A DNA stretch of 64,000 nt from Ophiobolus disseminans (Eukaryota > Ascomycota > Dothideomycetes > Pleosporales > Phaeosphaeriaceae): NCBI GenBank assembly GCA_010093685.1, contig MU006227.1, positions 210,256-274,255 of the forward strand, read 5' to 3'. Below the pieces are notes generated by a model. It ran no database searches and had not been told where the DNA came from. It saw nothing but the letters and a program-made list of their open reading frames with translations. Shown piece by piece: positions 33,259-45,879 of the stretch. The position numbers and the translations under genes were made by a program. The number at the start of each line of letters is the position of its first letter. The first letter of the stretch is position 1.

Positions 33259-35922
33259 TCAATGACCAACTCAAGCTCGATTAGTCACGTCACGATGTCA
33301 GAGACCATGGAGCAGGAACCATCATCCACAACCTTAGCCTTAGCTTCCGGAAGCTCAAAGTCTACCGCGTCCAACACCTCGAATGCTCAAGCTATTCGGT
33401 TGTTCTCCTCACTGAGAAAACCAAGTTTTACGAACTCTTCGGACTCGACGACTAAGATACAACCTGTCATAACCATGGCACTTGTACCTCTACCGACTGA
33501 TGTCGCTTTACTACTTGATGGCTGGAACAGATCCTGCCTCCCTTTCGAGTCGACCAATTATCCACCGGGTTTACAATATGAAGTTTACTCTGACAGTGTT
33601 TGTCGGGATAAGCGTATCAACTCTGCATATATCAACTACGCCGATCGCTGTCTCGGCGCGTACTGTATGGATGCGATTAATAGCGCTTATAGCAGTTACT
33701 ACACGCTCAACACCTCGAAACCTATGATTACAACCACTCGAAGAATCGCGATAGGCATCACAGAGGGCGGTAAGATAGTGTCGCACTCCACCTCGACATC
33801 AATTATTACATGTAAGTATGAACACCGAATAATGATCTTCATTGACCAGGTTCAAACGTCGCGCGTGTACATGAAGCAGTACGAGCTTCTGCACCGTGTT
33901 GTGGTAAATGTACGATTGCGGCAGATACGGTCCAACTGTACTTCTGGCCTTCACATGCTACAGCCACAAACAGCAGTGCAGTGTCCTATACGGATGACGT
34001 CGGGTTTACCTGAGTGTCGCCATCAATATATATTGCATTCGATGCAATTAGTGCCACTGACCGGTATGGACCCGTAGCCTCTCTTGTCACCCGGACAACA
34101 ATTGGTTTCGACCCTGTCGACATTGGTAGTATTCTTCCCATGCTTAAAACTAATACTTTTACCCATACTTATGAATGGATTCGGTCGGGATCCACGTTGT
34201 ATAGTGTGTGGGAAACAGTTGAGCAACAGCTGCCAACCGCCCAGCTACTTACTTACAGCGACGTTGCCCAAAATTGTTCGAGCATTGAGTGATACAGTTG
34301 GTTTCCGTCCATGGCACAAGCAGGTGGTATGTGACCCGTTGCTTCCCTTCCCAGCATCCCAATCAAAAAGATGCAGACACCCTAACAGCTGTGCAGATCC
34401 TTGCCATCCCATCATAGAACTTCCAACAAAAGTCCAACGGCTTCAATTTGCATGGCTTAATTGTGGCCCAGGTAAAGAGGGTGGGTTCTACGACCCCCCG
34501 ACCACACTGGGACAAGGACTACACTTGGTACCAACGACAACGGCAAATACTGTCGCCACTAAACCGCCAGCTAGCCCCGAACAGCACATACCTCAAACTC
34601 CAACTTCCACACCACAGTCACCGCCAAAAGAACCAGCTGAGGCTACAGCAACACTAGGTGCATCAGATCTTTCACTTGACCCACCCGCATCGATTGAGTC
34701 AAGTTCAGCCATCCCGATCAGCCTTCAAGGCTCAAGTACCACCATCATCTCGGGATCTCTGACGCTGACTCAAACCGCCATGCAAAAGTCGCTCACCATC
34801 CATCCTGCCCAACCAACTGTTATTACCCTTCCCCCGCAACCCGGTCAACAAGTACCCTCTGTGGTGACACTTGTTGTCACAATAATTACGCTAGTGGCTG
34901 TATCTTCCAGCAGATTAGATAGCATCACCATGGCACCAGCAGTCCCAATGTCTCAAGCCTTTGCCGTCGTGCTTGGTAGTCAAACGCTTTGGCCAGGAAA
35001 CAGCGTCATTCTAGACGGTTCCACCAGCACGCTGGCAAGCGGCGCAACTACCGTCGTTGGTGGCGTGGAAGTGAGCCTCGATGCACAAGGCGAGCGTGTG
35101 GTCGTTGGCCGCACATCAACCATTGCGCTCCGCACTGATGTATTACCTTCGTCGGGACCCGTGGTGCTCACAATCGGATCCTTCATGTTCACGGTTCCTA
35201 ACGCTGCAGCAGGCAACGAGGTAGTGCTAGGTACGCGGACCCTGCTTCCAGGCTCTGCTATGGTGGTCGATGGCTCGACGGTATCATTGCATCCCAGCCT
35301 TCCCACCTTGTTCGTCGATAGCGTGGCAGTGTCAATTGCACCTATCCCGCCGCTGGTATTAACACTGGGTTCCAAATCGTTGACGCTACTAAGCGCCGCT
35401 ACTGGCGTTGTAATAGGGACGCAGAGTCTTCTACCGGGGTCTAGCATCGTAGTTGATGGCACAGTCGTATCGCTCCGCCCCGATTCTGCTACATTGTTCA
35501 TCAACGGCTCACCATTGCCCTTACATCTCGCAAAGCCCATGTCTACACCTGGACCTAAGATATACCCTGTCGTGTTGGCCCGGACTACGCTCATGCCGGA
35601 TAGTCTGACCAGATTAACCGTCGGCACGCAGACGTTGAAGATGGGCGGCGTCGCCGTGATGTACGAGGGCACAACTTATAGTTTAGCAATCGATGGAGCA
35701 GGAAGTACCGTGATGGTTGTTGGAGTTGCAGTGGCTTCGACTTCCAAGGCTCCCAAGGCGTTCCCTGTGTTGATGGCCACCAGGGAAGTCAGGGTGGAGG
35801 GCAGCCAGACAGTTTCGCGGGCAGATGTCGCGGCGCCGAGCAAGAAAAGCAGTGCTTCGGGAAGAACTGGATTATGGGTTGGTGGATATGCTTGTATATT
35901 AATGGCGGTCCTGAGTGTATGA
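33259..35922 (+). pseudogene. GPI-anchored repeat protein with two in-frame TGA codons
   Basis: Exons 33259-33811, 33850-34326 and 34397-35922 fit in phase 1 at both junctions (852 codons). The middle exon has two in-frame TGAs, at 34011-34013 and 34290-34292. The frame is otherwise open and family-like across both: SAPCCGKCTIAADTVQLYFW, SPSIYIAFDAISATD, DPCHPIIELP, GGFYDPPTTLG. The C-terminal half has about four degenerate copies of a V-x-G-T-x-T-L-x-P-G-S-x-x-V-V-D-G-S/T module. It ends in a hydrophobic tail (GLWVGGYACILMAVLSV) after SKKSSASG, a GPI signal. No signal peptide was found at the start, so the true first exon is missing or unrecognised. Probably a decaying cell-surface gene. Confidence 0.6.
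34960..35700 (+). repeat. Degenerate tandem protein repeat (about 4 units)
   Basis: Units centre on LGSQTLWPGNSVILDG, LGTRTLLPGSAMVVDG, IGTQSLLPGSSIVVDG and VGTQTLKMGGVAVMYEG. Spacing is irregular (about 200-240 nt). Common in fungal GPI proteins; structural role inferred. Confidence 0.7.
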
Positions 35923-35997
35923 TATCGCGAGATGTGTTGCATACACATTATACCGTACAATCGATCTCTTCTTTCCTTCACCGCCTCTCTCTCAACC

Positions 35998-36802
35998 CTA
36001 CAAGGTGCGTCTGGCCTCGCGCTGCAACTTCCTCCTCTGCGTGAGCATGTGCGTGAACAGCACATAGAAGCCGGGCACATATATGCCCAGAATGGCCCAC
36101 AGCGCATACCTGAACATGTCATTCATCTGCCCAGCCGGCCCGCTCGCATTCCACACCAACCAGCACTCGCTCGCCACGCCCATAGGATACAAGACGAGAA
36201 ACGTGTTGTACCGCAGCCACGTCCAGAGCTTGGGTACGCCCACGCCAGACAGGTTGAAGACGAAGTAGCTGTATCGCACAACCTCGGTGAAGCTCCATGC
36301 AAGTAGCATGGTCGCGTAGGCGGGGCTGTATCGCGTAGTTTGCGGAAATGGGTGCGCGATGCCCCACACGAGCAGGAAGCGGGATGTGACCTGCATGAGC
36401 GTGGTAAGGAGCGGCGCTCTCACGATTCCTGCGAGTCGCGTTAGTATCGGCACGGGTATGGAGAAGAAGGGGGAAGAATGTCGACGAACCGAAAATGCTG
36501 TGCAGCACCTCGAGCCCCGCCAGAGTCTGCACCATGCGCGTGTAGCCCTCGAGACTGTCATAGACGTTCCCGCTGCCGAGGCCCTTTTGCACCGCGCCAA
36601 GTGGTCCCTCTCCCGACGTGAACCAGCCGTTCTTGCCAGCATTTGTGACCTCGTGGGAGCCAATGGAGACGGTCTGGGACAGGACGCCGGCCCATAGTGC
36701 AGCGCTGAGGGCGTTGTAGGCAAGGAGGTACGTCTTCTTCGCCGAGGACGATGGCGAAGTCGGTTTAGAAGATCGAGACGTCGACGAGGATTTAGGCGCC
36801 AT
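35998..36802 (-). CDS. PHS1: Very-long-chain 3-hydroxyacyl-CoA dehydratase
   Basis: ER membrane dehydratase of the fatty-acid elongation cycle. Exons 36490-36802 and 35998-36428 (61 nt intron, phase 1) give 247 residues, normal for the family. Six hydrophobic segments follow a Ser/Thr-rich N-terminus. TLAGLEVLHSIFG, RFLLVWGIAHPFP, SFTEVVRYSYFVF and LRYNTFLVLYPMGVASE are the HACD/PTPLA signatures. The catalytic Tyr (YNTFLVLYP) and Glu (ASE) are present. Short basic C-terminus (RRKLQREARRTL) without the KKxx motif. Confidence 0.95.
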
Positions 36803-37115
36803 CTTCACGAGAATATTGACGGTATGGTGGTGATCAATCGCAAAGGAAGTGAGATTTCATCCAACAAGCCTCGGCTTGGGGACGTGAGCAACATCCTTGT
36901 CACGCTTAGTAAGACGCTGCGAGGTGAGATCATCCCGCATATGCCGACTTCGCAATCAACGGTAGACTTCGCATGGAACCTGATAGTGGTCGTGGTATTC
37001 AGATTCTCGTTCACATAAGGTGATGCTCGCTGCTAGAACAGACCCAAACTCCCTGGTGTCGCTTTCCTTGCCCTGCCTTCCTGTGACGCCGTGCTATGCA
37101 AGTGTAACAAAAAAC
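36803..37115. other. Intergenic, 313 bp
   Basis: Promoter of PHS1 and 3' end of the RING gene. No feature seen. Confidence 0.45.
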
Positions 37116-38649
37116 CTACAAGAAGATCTGGAACATGGACTTCGCGTTCGTGACCTTCTTGCCGCACTCCTCCACCACACACTCCTTGAATGGTTTCGTT
37201 CGGGCAGGCTTTTCTTTGCCCTTTGAGCTTCGCTTGACAGATCGGTTTGCTGTACATTCGCCGCAGTAGACCTGTTGTACTGTCAGCATCCGACGGAAAG
37301 ATCAGAGTCAGTACACGTACATGGCCGCAAGTCTTGACTATCCAGACCTGCCTCTTGACATCATCACCACCTACGCACAGCTCTTCCTCGCAATTGGGGC
37401 AGACGAGCTCGCCCTGCTCCTCAGGACTCCGTGTGAAACCCTCCGGCGCCTTATCTGGCGCCTTGTATGCCGCCGGTGGTGGCACAGGTGCTCTTGTCGG
37501 CTCTATGCCCATATCGAAGCCAACCAAGTCAAAGTCGAGTAGGCCTGGAGCGGCAAATCCGACGTGCACCATGCCACGTGCGCGGGGTGCTCCTCGAGGT
37601 GGAGGAACTGGCGTGTGGCGGAGACGGGCGGCGGTGTGGTTGACCTGGGCATTGAATCGTTCCACCTGAGCGCGGAGGTGCGTGAAGCGGCCGTTCATCT
37701 CGCCCATGAGGTCCAGCGCACGATCCACGTCTCGGTCGCGTCGCCTCTGCCTCTCTGCTTCTGGCAGCGCTTGCGAACGTACGAACTCGACCTCATCCTC
37801 GTCCGAGTTGCTGCGGGCACGACGGCGTTGCGGGCTGATCGGGCGAGACGAGACGAACTCGAGATCCGGCGACCCAGGCTCAGCCGCCGGTGGTGTTTCC
37901 GCTCTCCACTCCTCGTGCCCGCTTTCGAGGTCGATGATGGCGTGCATACCGCGTGGCAACCGTGGGGCTCGATGCGTACGCGGGTTCCGGGTCGACCGCT
38001 GCATGTCTTCTCTGTTGTTGTTGTTGTTGTTGCTGTTGTTGTTGTAGTTGTTGTTGTTGTAGTTGTAATTGCCTGCATTGTCCTGACTTGGGCCATAGCC
38101 TGAGTCGTCCTCCTCGGTGAGGTCAATGACGTCTGCCTCTTGCCCGCTCAGATCCATGTGCGTGTCGTCGTCATCGTCGTCGGCACTTAGATCCATCGAT
38201 GCCTCACCACGCTGTTGCCTGAATCCGACGGGCCGCCTGTAGTCGTACCCGTCTCCAGCGAAACGCCTTGGCGTCGATTCTTGGGGCATACCTTCCAGCC
38301 GGGGAAGCTGCAGTCTTTCTGAATCTGGGAGTGCACGACCGGAAGCGGCGAGTCGCTCGGCGGGTGTACGGCGCGAGACGTCTGAGCTGCTGCGTCTGGC
38401 AAAGAAGCGGAGGTCCAAGGGTGCCCTCGGCTCGTGGAAATGGGGGCAATAGCGCGAGTGCGTGTCGTGGGATGTCGGGTGGTGGTGAGGAGTCCAGGCA
38501 GGCGAGGCGGAGCGTTCCTGCCCTTCCATTTGGGCATGTGAGCGCTGCAAAGGCCTAGTCAGCGCACATTCACTGCCCAGATCCGACCCGCTACCGCCGC
38601 TACCCACCTTTTGTCTGTGCGTGTACCCGAATGGCACAATACCATCCAT
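37116..38649 (-). CDS. RING-like finger protein with poly-Asn tract
   Basis: Exons 38608-38649, 37321-38544 and 37116-37271 (all phase 0) give 473 residues. The ATG at 38649 (MDGIVPFGYTHRQK) is the first in frame; an upstream GTG is unlikely. Residues 1-300 are disordered, with an acidic run, an Asn/Tyr repeat and DVIDLTEEDD, a SUMO-interacting-like motif. The C-terminus is a split RING-like domain: ELVCPNCEEELCVGG, TCGHVYCGECTANR, then ECVVEECGKKV. The last intron splits the domain after TCGH. Fungal relatives are loosely called cell cycle control proteins. SUMO-targeted ubiquitin ligase activity is inferred from the SIM-like motif plus RING. Confidence 0.75.
38013..38070 (-). repeat. Trinucleotide repeat coding poly-Asn
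   Basis: GTT-type repeat on the plus strand, AAC on the coding strand, inside the RING gene. It encodes Asn runs broken by Tyr and Ser, so length variation between strains would stay in frame. Confidence 0.85.
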
Positions 38650-39221
38650 GCCGGTGAAGCGCTGTGCTGTGCTGGGCTGGTGTGTGGTAGCTGAAGTCAC
38701 ACGGGAGGCGGCAAGAAAGCGTGGTGAGGCGGCTCTGCCTCGAGTGTCGTGGCCGGTGTTGGTGTTGTGAGGTCGGCGAATTGGTGGCGATCGTGGAGCA
38801 TGGGCGCTTGGGACGAGCCGCTGCGGCACTGACAAACACGCATTCACCCAGATTAAACAGTACCTTCCGTCTCGCTATGTTTTACCATTCTCTCCTTCAC
38901 CACAAAAGGAACTATTTTCCATTCATCGACCGTGTCACATATCACAGGCAACGTGACAGGACCGGAAACCAGTCGTTGCACTAGGAACAAGATCCTTGCT
39001 CTGTTTGTATTATACAGTGACACTATGAATATGGCCTCTCGCGGCGGATGCGGTCAACGTCAACCTGAACTCCATATGCTCTTTCCCAGACCGTTTTCCA
39101 GATGCTTTCCAAACAATCTCATGGCGCGAGCGGGAAGCTCCTCCAACGACTCGTCCCGTTTTGGCACCCGGTCATGCATCTCCACGTCCACGACAGAATC
39201 CCGCGGCTTGTGCGTACCACG
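38650..39221. other. Intergenic, 572 bp
   Basis: Upstream of the RING gene and 3' of PRP19. The first 190 bp are open in the RING gene frame but lack an ATG; I treat them as leader. Confidence 0.45.
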
Positions 39222-40693
39222 CTATGATGCGCTCAGTATGCTGAGGCTGCCCTCTGGAGTCAAGGCAACCAGGCTTTGCGCGCTCGGGCCCCACGCGAGG
39301 TCCTTTGCCGGCACCGCCTTCCGCACAGGCTCCGACCAGCTTTTCGACGACTTGATGTACTGGTGCACCGATACGCTTCCGGCGCCTGCTGCAGCCAGGA
39401 ACTGGCCAGTGTAGTCCCATTTGGCGCTATCGACAGCACTGCCAGCATCGAGCACCTTGACAACGTTTTGCTTCCTGATGTCCCAGACCGACACATTGCT
39501 CGACTTCTTGGCCACGACGGCGAACCAGGTGCCGTTCTCGTTGAAGGAGATGGCTTGCACAGGGCCGCCAGTCTCGAGCTCGACCATGTTGTTTCCGGTC
39601 TTGACGTCGTAGATGCGAATCTTACCGTCTGAACTACCGACAAAGAAGAGGAGACCGTCCACGTGGAAGGAGCAGCAGGTGATGTATGCCTCTGTGTAGA
39701 CCTGCACGACCGTTTTAAAGGAGGCGAGATCGTAGAACGCATAGCGTTTGTCAGCACCGCCAGAAGCGAGGATAGCTCCGCTGGGGTGCACAGAGATGGA
39801 TGTGACTGGTCCTGCGTGCGATCCGAGTTGCGCAATCTCGTTGCCACCCTCGAAGATCTTAACGTTGCCAGCCGACGTGCCGACGACTGCGCGGTCTCCC
39901 CACCAGGCGGTGGCCGTGATGGCGCTGCCGGCCTTGAGCGCCTGCACCACCTTTTGCTGTGATATCGAGTAGACGCCTGCCACGCCGTCTGCGCCGCCAA
40001 AGAGCGCCAGATCGCCAGACTCGTTGAGTGCCACTTCGCTGCTGCCGGGGTACAGGGACTCGCTCGAGGATGCCGTGTCGAATGTCGAGAGCTCCTCTCC
40101 AGTCACCCAACCCTCGGGCACGGGTCGCTTTCGGCGCGTCGCAAATAGTCTAGCCGTGTTAGTCGTGTTGACTACAGAATTCTCATGGATACATACTGTG
40201 TCTGCTTCTCGTCCACCTTGGTGACCAGGTCCTCGGGCAGCGCCTGGCCGTCGACCTGCATCGCATCGCCGTTGCTGGCGCCGCCTCCGCTGATGGTCAC
40301 ATTGGACAGGGCTTCGCGCGCCTCATCTCGTTCACGTGACAAGCGCGCAATCACACGTGTCGCGGCGTCATTCTGGTACAGGGCGGTGCTGAGCTCCTGC
40401 CGGGTTTGCGCCAACTGCTGCTTGAGTGTGTGTGTCTCGAGGATCAATGCATCCCACTCGTTCTGGAAGGCACTGAGCAGCGCGGGTATCGACGTGAGGT
40501 TCGGCGCGCGGGGCGTGACGATTTGTGGTGACTTGAGCTCGATCAGGTCCTCGACCGACAGATCTTCTCCAGTGACGGGATCCGTGTGGTTTTCGGCAAT
40601 GTGTGCCTCAATCAGCCGCTTTTCGAAGACATTCCCGCTCTTGCGTGAGGCGACAGGTTCCCGTGGAGCTTCTCCAGAAATGGCGCAAAGCAT
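39222..40693 (-). CDS. PRP19: Pre-mRNA-processing factor 19 (U-box, WD40)
   Basis: Exons 40197-40693 and 39222-40149 (47 nt intron, phase 2) give 474 residues. The N-terminal U-box starts MLCAISGEAPREPVAS and includes NVFEKRLIEAHI and DPVTGEDLS. A coiled-coil segment follows (LILETHTLKQQLAQTRQEL) that forms the Prp19 tetramer. The C-terminal half is a seven-bladed WD40 propeller with KIRIYDVKTG and VSVWDIRKQ. A ubiquitin ligase of the NTC complex, needed for spliceosome activation. Confidence 0.95.
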
Positions 40694-41440
40694 GTTTGTT
40701 GACTATGTCGTGTGCTGCCGAGGACGTTGCCGTTTGAAGAAAAACGCGACATGTTCACAGCGCAGGCAGGTGCGGCTGCTAGCGCGGGTGGCTCCTGCAC
40801 CTTTACTAAGCCGCTCTTTCCCATTACATCCCCGTCCACCGTAGGGCGAGTCCAACACAAACTGTCACATGTTTCTCGTAGTACAATGCATCGGGGTGAC
40901 CATCTCTGTAGATGTCTCTTCATCTGCACACTTGAAGACGTCGACGCCCGCTCTGAGCATCGTATATGCAACTCGGGCCGACTAGCCTCCAATCGAATGC
41001 CCCTGCGGACCGACACACGACGAATGGACATTGCGACTACGTTCAACATTCCAAGCCTCGACGTAGACAGACCTGCCTTGCTCCGCAGACTCCCCAGGTT
41101 TGCATGCTCCAGATGAGGCTTGTCCTCCAAACGGGCACGTCTCCGGCTACGCAAGCCTGTGCTCCTGCAGGCTTACCCCGCAACATCGCTGTTTCTTGCT
41201 CGGATCGTTGCCAAGCTATGCGTTTACGCTGGTAGCGCCTCCTCGATGATGATGCCGTGGGCAAGGAAGCGAGGCTCGGATGCAGCTACGGAGCGTCTGA
41301 CGGCATCCAACTGGTGAGATGAATGACCATGATGCACCCTGTTAGCAGCCTCCAACGTATGGCAGGAACTCCTACGTTCAAGTATAAAACAGGCTCTACC
41401 CACGACAATCAAGCGGACAGGCTCGCCTTCAACCACCATC
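40694..41440. other. Divergent promoter region PRP19 / GH31
   Basis: 747 bp, no gene. Contains the GH31 TATA box. Confidence 0.5.
41383..41389 (+). promoter_or_regulatory. TATA box of the GH31 alpha-glucosidase
   Basis: TATAAAA 52-58 bp upstream of the ATG at 41441. Typical of regulated secreted enzyme genes. Confidence 0.5.
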
Positions 41441-44298
41441 ATGTTCACCAAAGGGCTTGTCCTACTCGGATCTGCACTCCCTGCTTTGGCAGTCTCATTG
41501 GAAAAGCGTCAAAGTCCTACTCTCGATGCATGCCCTGGCTACACAGCGAGCAATGTCCGTAATGACGGCTCCACCGTGACCGCTGACCTCGCACTAGCGG
41601 GTACCGCCTGCAACGTCTACGGCGACGACCTCAAGGATCTGAAACTGCTTGTTGAGTACCAAACTGGTACGTCTCACTATGCCTCGGATACATTCGCGGC
41701 TTTCTCGTGGAAAGCATGCTGATCGCCAACAGAGCAACGACTCCATGTCAAGATCTATGATCAGGCTGAAGATGTCTACCAAATTCAAGAGTCTGTCTGG
41801 CCCAGACCATCGGGCGGCAATAACGCCAACCCAACGACCTCAGACCTGGCGTTCTCTTGGACAAACAACCCCTTCACATTCGCTATCACACGCAAAGCCA
41901 ATAACGAGACACTCTTTGACAGCTCTGCGGCGCCTTTTGTGTTCGAGGACCAGTACCTCCGCCTGAGGACTAGCCTGTCCGATTCGCCCAGCCTTTATGG
42001 TCTTGGTGAGCATACAGACCCGTTTCAGCTTAATACCACAAACTACACCAGCACGGTACGCAAAACGAACGTCTTTCAAAGAGCATCAGTCACTAAACTT
42101 GAGTAGCTTTGGAACCGTGACGCTTACGGAACTCCTCCTGGGACTAATTTATACGGATCTCATCCTGTGTACGTTGACCATCGAGGTGAAAATGGCACCC
42201 ATGGTGTCCTTTTAGCCAGTTCCGCAGGCATGGACATCAAGATTGACGACTCTGACGGTGCCTACCTCGAGTACAATGCCCTTGGTGGCGTCGTCGATCT
42301 CTACTTTTTGGCTGGTCCTAGCCCCAAAGAGGTTGCTGTTCAGTACTCAGCTCTGTCAGGCACTCCAGCAATGATGCCGTACTGGGGCTTTGGCTCTCAC
42401 CAGTGCAAGTACGGCTATCGTGATGTTTGGCAGGTGGCCGAAGTCGTTGCAAACTACTCCGCAGCCGCTATCCCGCTTGAGGTACGTGCAAAAGACTGGG
42501 TATATATCAGGATCTGAAGGCTCACATAAAACAGACCATGTGGACCGATATCGATTACATGGAGCTCCGTCGTCTCTTCACTCTGGATCCTGAGCGTTAT
42601 CCGCTTGAGCTCGTGCGACAGCTAGTGGATTATCTTCACCAGCATCAGCAGCATTATATCGTCATGGTCAACTCTGCCATTTGGCGCGGTGATAATGACG
42701 TGTACAACGACGGCGCTGAGCTCGAGGTCTGGCAGAAGAGGGCCAACGGCTCTTTTTACGAGGGCGCTGTGTGGCCTGGCCCAACCGTCTTTCCGGATTG
42801 GTTCCATCCAAACACGCAAGGCTACTGGGATGGCAAGTTCGCCGAATTCTTCGACGCTTCGACTGGTGTCGACATCGACGGATTGTGGAACGATATGAAC
42901 GAGCCCGCCAACTTCTGCCCGTACCCATGCGCGAACCCTGATGACTACTCTACCAAGTCCAAAAACCCTCCTCAGCCACCGCCAGTGCGCGAAAATGCGG
43001 ACGGTCGCCAGATTCCAGGATTTCCAGCAGGGTTCCAGCCAGGCGGCAACAACACTCGTCACTCAGTCGAGCTACAGGCGCCCAGCGCAGGTCTCATCAA
43101 GCGCGTTGGTAAGCGGCAGGCATCTAACAACTCAGCAGATCTTGCTGAACATCTTGGCTTGCCTGGCCGTGACCTTATAAACCCGGGGTACACTATCAAG
43201 AACCCGGCTGGATCAATCAGTAACATGACCATGGACACTAGCATTCAAAACTATGATGGCACCTACCATTACGATACTCACAACTTCTGGGGAAGCATGA
43301 TGTCTATTGCGTCACGCAAATCTATGGTCGCTCGTCGCCCTACTCGCCGCCCATTGATCATCACGCGCTCCACGTTCGTGGGGCTCGGGAAGTATGTAGG
43401 CAAATGGCTCGGTGACAATGTTAGCACATGGGAACAGTACCGCTTCAGCATCGCCGGCGTTCTCAACTTCGCTTCCATCTTCCAAATTCCCATGGTTGGG
43501 CCCGACATCTGTGGTTTTGCGGGTAACACTACCGAAACACTGTGCGCACGCTGGACGACTCTCGGAGCTTTCTATCCATTCATGCGTAATCATGCTGGCG
43601 ACACTTCAATCGACCAGGAATACTACCGCTGGCCTTTGACGAGTGCCGCAGCACGTAAGATCATCCCCGTCCGGTATCGCCTGCTTGACTACTTCTACAC
43701 GGCTTTCCACCGCCAAACAACCACTGGTCTTCCATCATTGAACCCCTTGTTCTACCACTATCCAGAGGACGCAAATACCTTCGGTATCGAGCATCAATTC
43801 TTCTACGGCGATGACATTCTCGTTTCCCCTGTTCTGGAGGAGAACAGCACAAGTGTTAGCATTTACCTTCCAAATGCGACTTTCTACGACTTCTGGACCC
43901 TTGAGCGCGTTCAAGGAAGCGGCGCATACATCAACCTAACGGACGTCGGCTTTGACACGATTCCCCTGCACATCCGCGGTGGCGCGATTCTTCCTTTGAG
44001 AGCCGAATCAGCCAATACAACGACTGAGCTTCGCAAGCAGGATTTTGTACTCTGGATCGCACCCAACTCGACAAATCAGGCGTATGGTACGCTTTACCTT
44101 GACGATGGTGATAGCCTCGAGCAGACTGCTACGTCCAGCATCATCTTCACATACGATGACGGCGCGTTTAGCATGAGTGGAGACTTTGGGTTCCCATCGG
44201 ATGTTAGCATCAAGAACATCACGCTGCTTGGTGCAAAGGGACAACAGACTGTGGAGGGACCAGTCAGCCTGAGGCAGCCGTTTGAGCATTGTTTCTGA
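41441..44298 (+). CDS. Secreted GH31 alpha-glucosidase
   Basis: Exons 41441-41666, 41733-42055, 42107-42481 and 42535-44298 (phases 1, 0, 0) give 895 residues. Signal peptide MFTKGLVLLGSALPALAVS, then LEKR, a likely Kex2 site. Galactose-mutarotase-like N-domain with SLYGLGEHTDPF. The (beta/alpha)8 catalytic domain has PYWGFGSHQCKYGY, MWTDIDYM, the nucleophile Asp in GLWNDMNEPANF, and the acid/base Asp in MRNHAGDTSIDQE. An insertion of about 100 residues with Pro-rich sequence follows the nucleophile, as in fungal maltase/AgdA enzymes. It releases glucose from maltose and starch oligomers. Confidence 0.95.
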
Positions 44299-44960
44299 AA
44301 TCACAAATCGGATAGGTGACCCGATGCATTGTGACTTATAGCGCGCCTAGTATGTAAACAACAATAGGTATTGTGGCAGGTGTGAGGAATGCTTTGTAGG
44401 CGAGAATTAAATACAAGAAATGTACATAGCCCTCGAATTCACGATATGATGAGCTCATCACAACATGTGATTTTACCTTTCCAACTCGACCAGAAAATAG
44501 TACATTCAGAAAAGCAAGTGTACAGGCCCTTGCTGTAGCTATCATACATTCAAATAAGCCTGTGAAGCTTGATCACCATTTATGTGTAGCACGGTTGTTG
44601 GCACCTGTTGTAGAGAAAATCGAAGGCCGCGACTCGCTCCTCTCAATGAAATGAGTGGTAGAAGAGTTTGGATGCGAGGTTTTAAGAAGAAGGCGGAGAA
44701 CAGAAACGGGTGCGAATAATTGAACACAAACAGTGAGGTAGTGTTTACCTGCACACGATTTGACCAAGCGTGAAGAAGGTACTTTTCCTGCAAAAGGTAC
44801 GATTGAGGTTGCTACTTAGAGTGACGGAGCACAAATGGCGATTGGATCAACCAAACCCTATGGATATTGGTACAGCGAACATAAAAGACAAAGATACCAA
44901 ATTCTCAACTCTGCACGAGCCTGGAGTTCGATGTGAGAGCGATCCTTGGCCAGAAGAGAT
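44299..44960. other. Convergent intergenic, 662 bp
   Basis: No coding evidence; 3' regions of GH31 and the peroxygenase. Confidence 0.45.
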
Positions 44961-45879
44961 CTAAGTTCGTGTGGATCTCTTCAACGTGGCCACGAGGCCA
45001 GCGTGCAGATCGCGACGATGAGGGCTATCTGGTGCCGTTGCCGGCGCACCTGTAAGCAAACTCGTCGCATTGCGAATCGCGTCAGACATAGCCAGTATGA
45101 TGTCAAGAGTAATTTCATCGGCCTTCTTTGACCACCCAAGCTCTGTAGGAAGTTTCTCGTTCTCTATTCAATTGTTAGCCTGAGCGCACCAGGTTCTGCA
45201 ATTTACGCACCGAAGAAGAACTCCACTAAGTTGCGCTGCACAGTGACGGCATCCAAATCGCCGAATACGATAACTGGTGCTGCAACCTCTCCGATACTAA
45301 ATTGTTCTGTCGATGCTGAGAACGTGTAGTTGGGGTTCGTCGCACGGGATTCGAGTTGGCGATAGATCTTGCTGTGCACAAGCTGCTCCGCCGTGATCGT
45401 CTCGTCTGTCCACCACTTGCGCGACACATCGAAGACGGTCTGGTTGAAAACGTGGTTGTTGCCAAAGGCGGCGTCTGTGCGGCTTAGACTGGCATCGTGC
45501 TCGAGAACGTTGTGCACGTTCAGGTGGTCGAGCGTGAAGAATGTCGCGTTGGGCTCGGGGTTTGCGATGATGGCTTGCTCCCACATAATGCCACCTAGTG
45601 TAGCATTGAAGTTGAGGCCATTCTTGAGGGCGGCGATGGCATTGTCTCGAGTGATATTGCGGCCGTCACGGGGCAGGAAGCCATGGTTTGCCAAGGTGTT
45701 CATCATCGGGCAGGGGCCACGGACTGCAGAGAATGAGTACGAATGTTGGATCAAGAAGGACGGTCATGCTTACAATCATCCGCGCCGCCTGCAATCCATT
45801 CATGGGGATCTGATACTTGGTACTGGGCTCGGGCATATGAAGAGGCAACAGTGGTCGCGAGAATTATGATGGACTTCAT
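44961..45879 (-). CDS. Short unspecific peroxygenase (heme-thiolate, chloroperoxidase family)
   Basis: Exons 45774-45879, 45211-45723 and 44961-45163 (both junctions phase 1) give 273 residues. Signal peptide MKSIIILATTVASSYARA. RGPCPMMNTLANHGFLPRDG carries the PCP motif whose Cys is the heme ligand. LEHDASLSR carries EHD (Mg site and acid/base Glu) with His as in short peroxygenases. The last exon (NEKLPTELGWSKK) restores the usual C-terminal helix; without it the protein would stop early. The secreted enzyme transfers oxygen from H2O2 to aromatic and aliphatic substrates. Confidence 0.92.

Noticed and set aside
34980..35672. 230-codon antisense frame in the GPI gene
   Set aside because: Shadow of the repeated GPI protein region; the plus-strand frame shows clear family motifs.
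39260..40000. 246-codon frame overlapping PRP19
   Set aside because: Alternative frame of the WD40 region without recognisable motifs.
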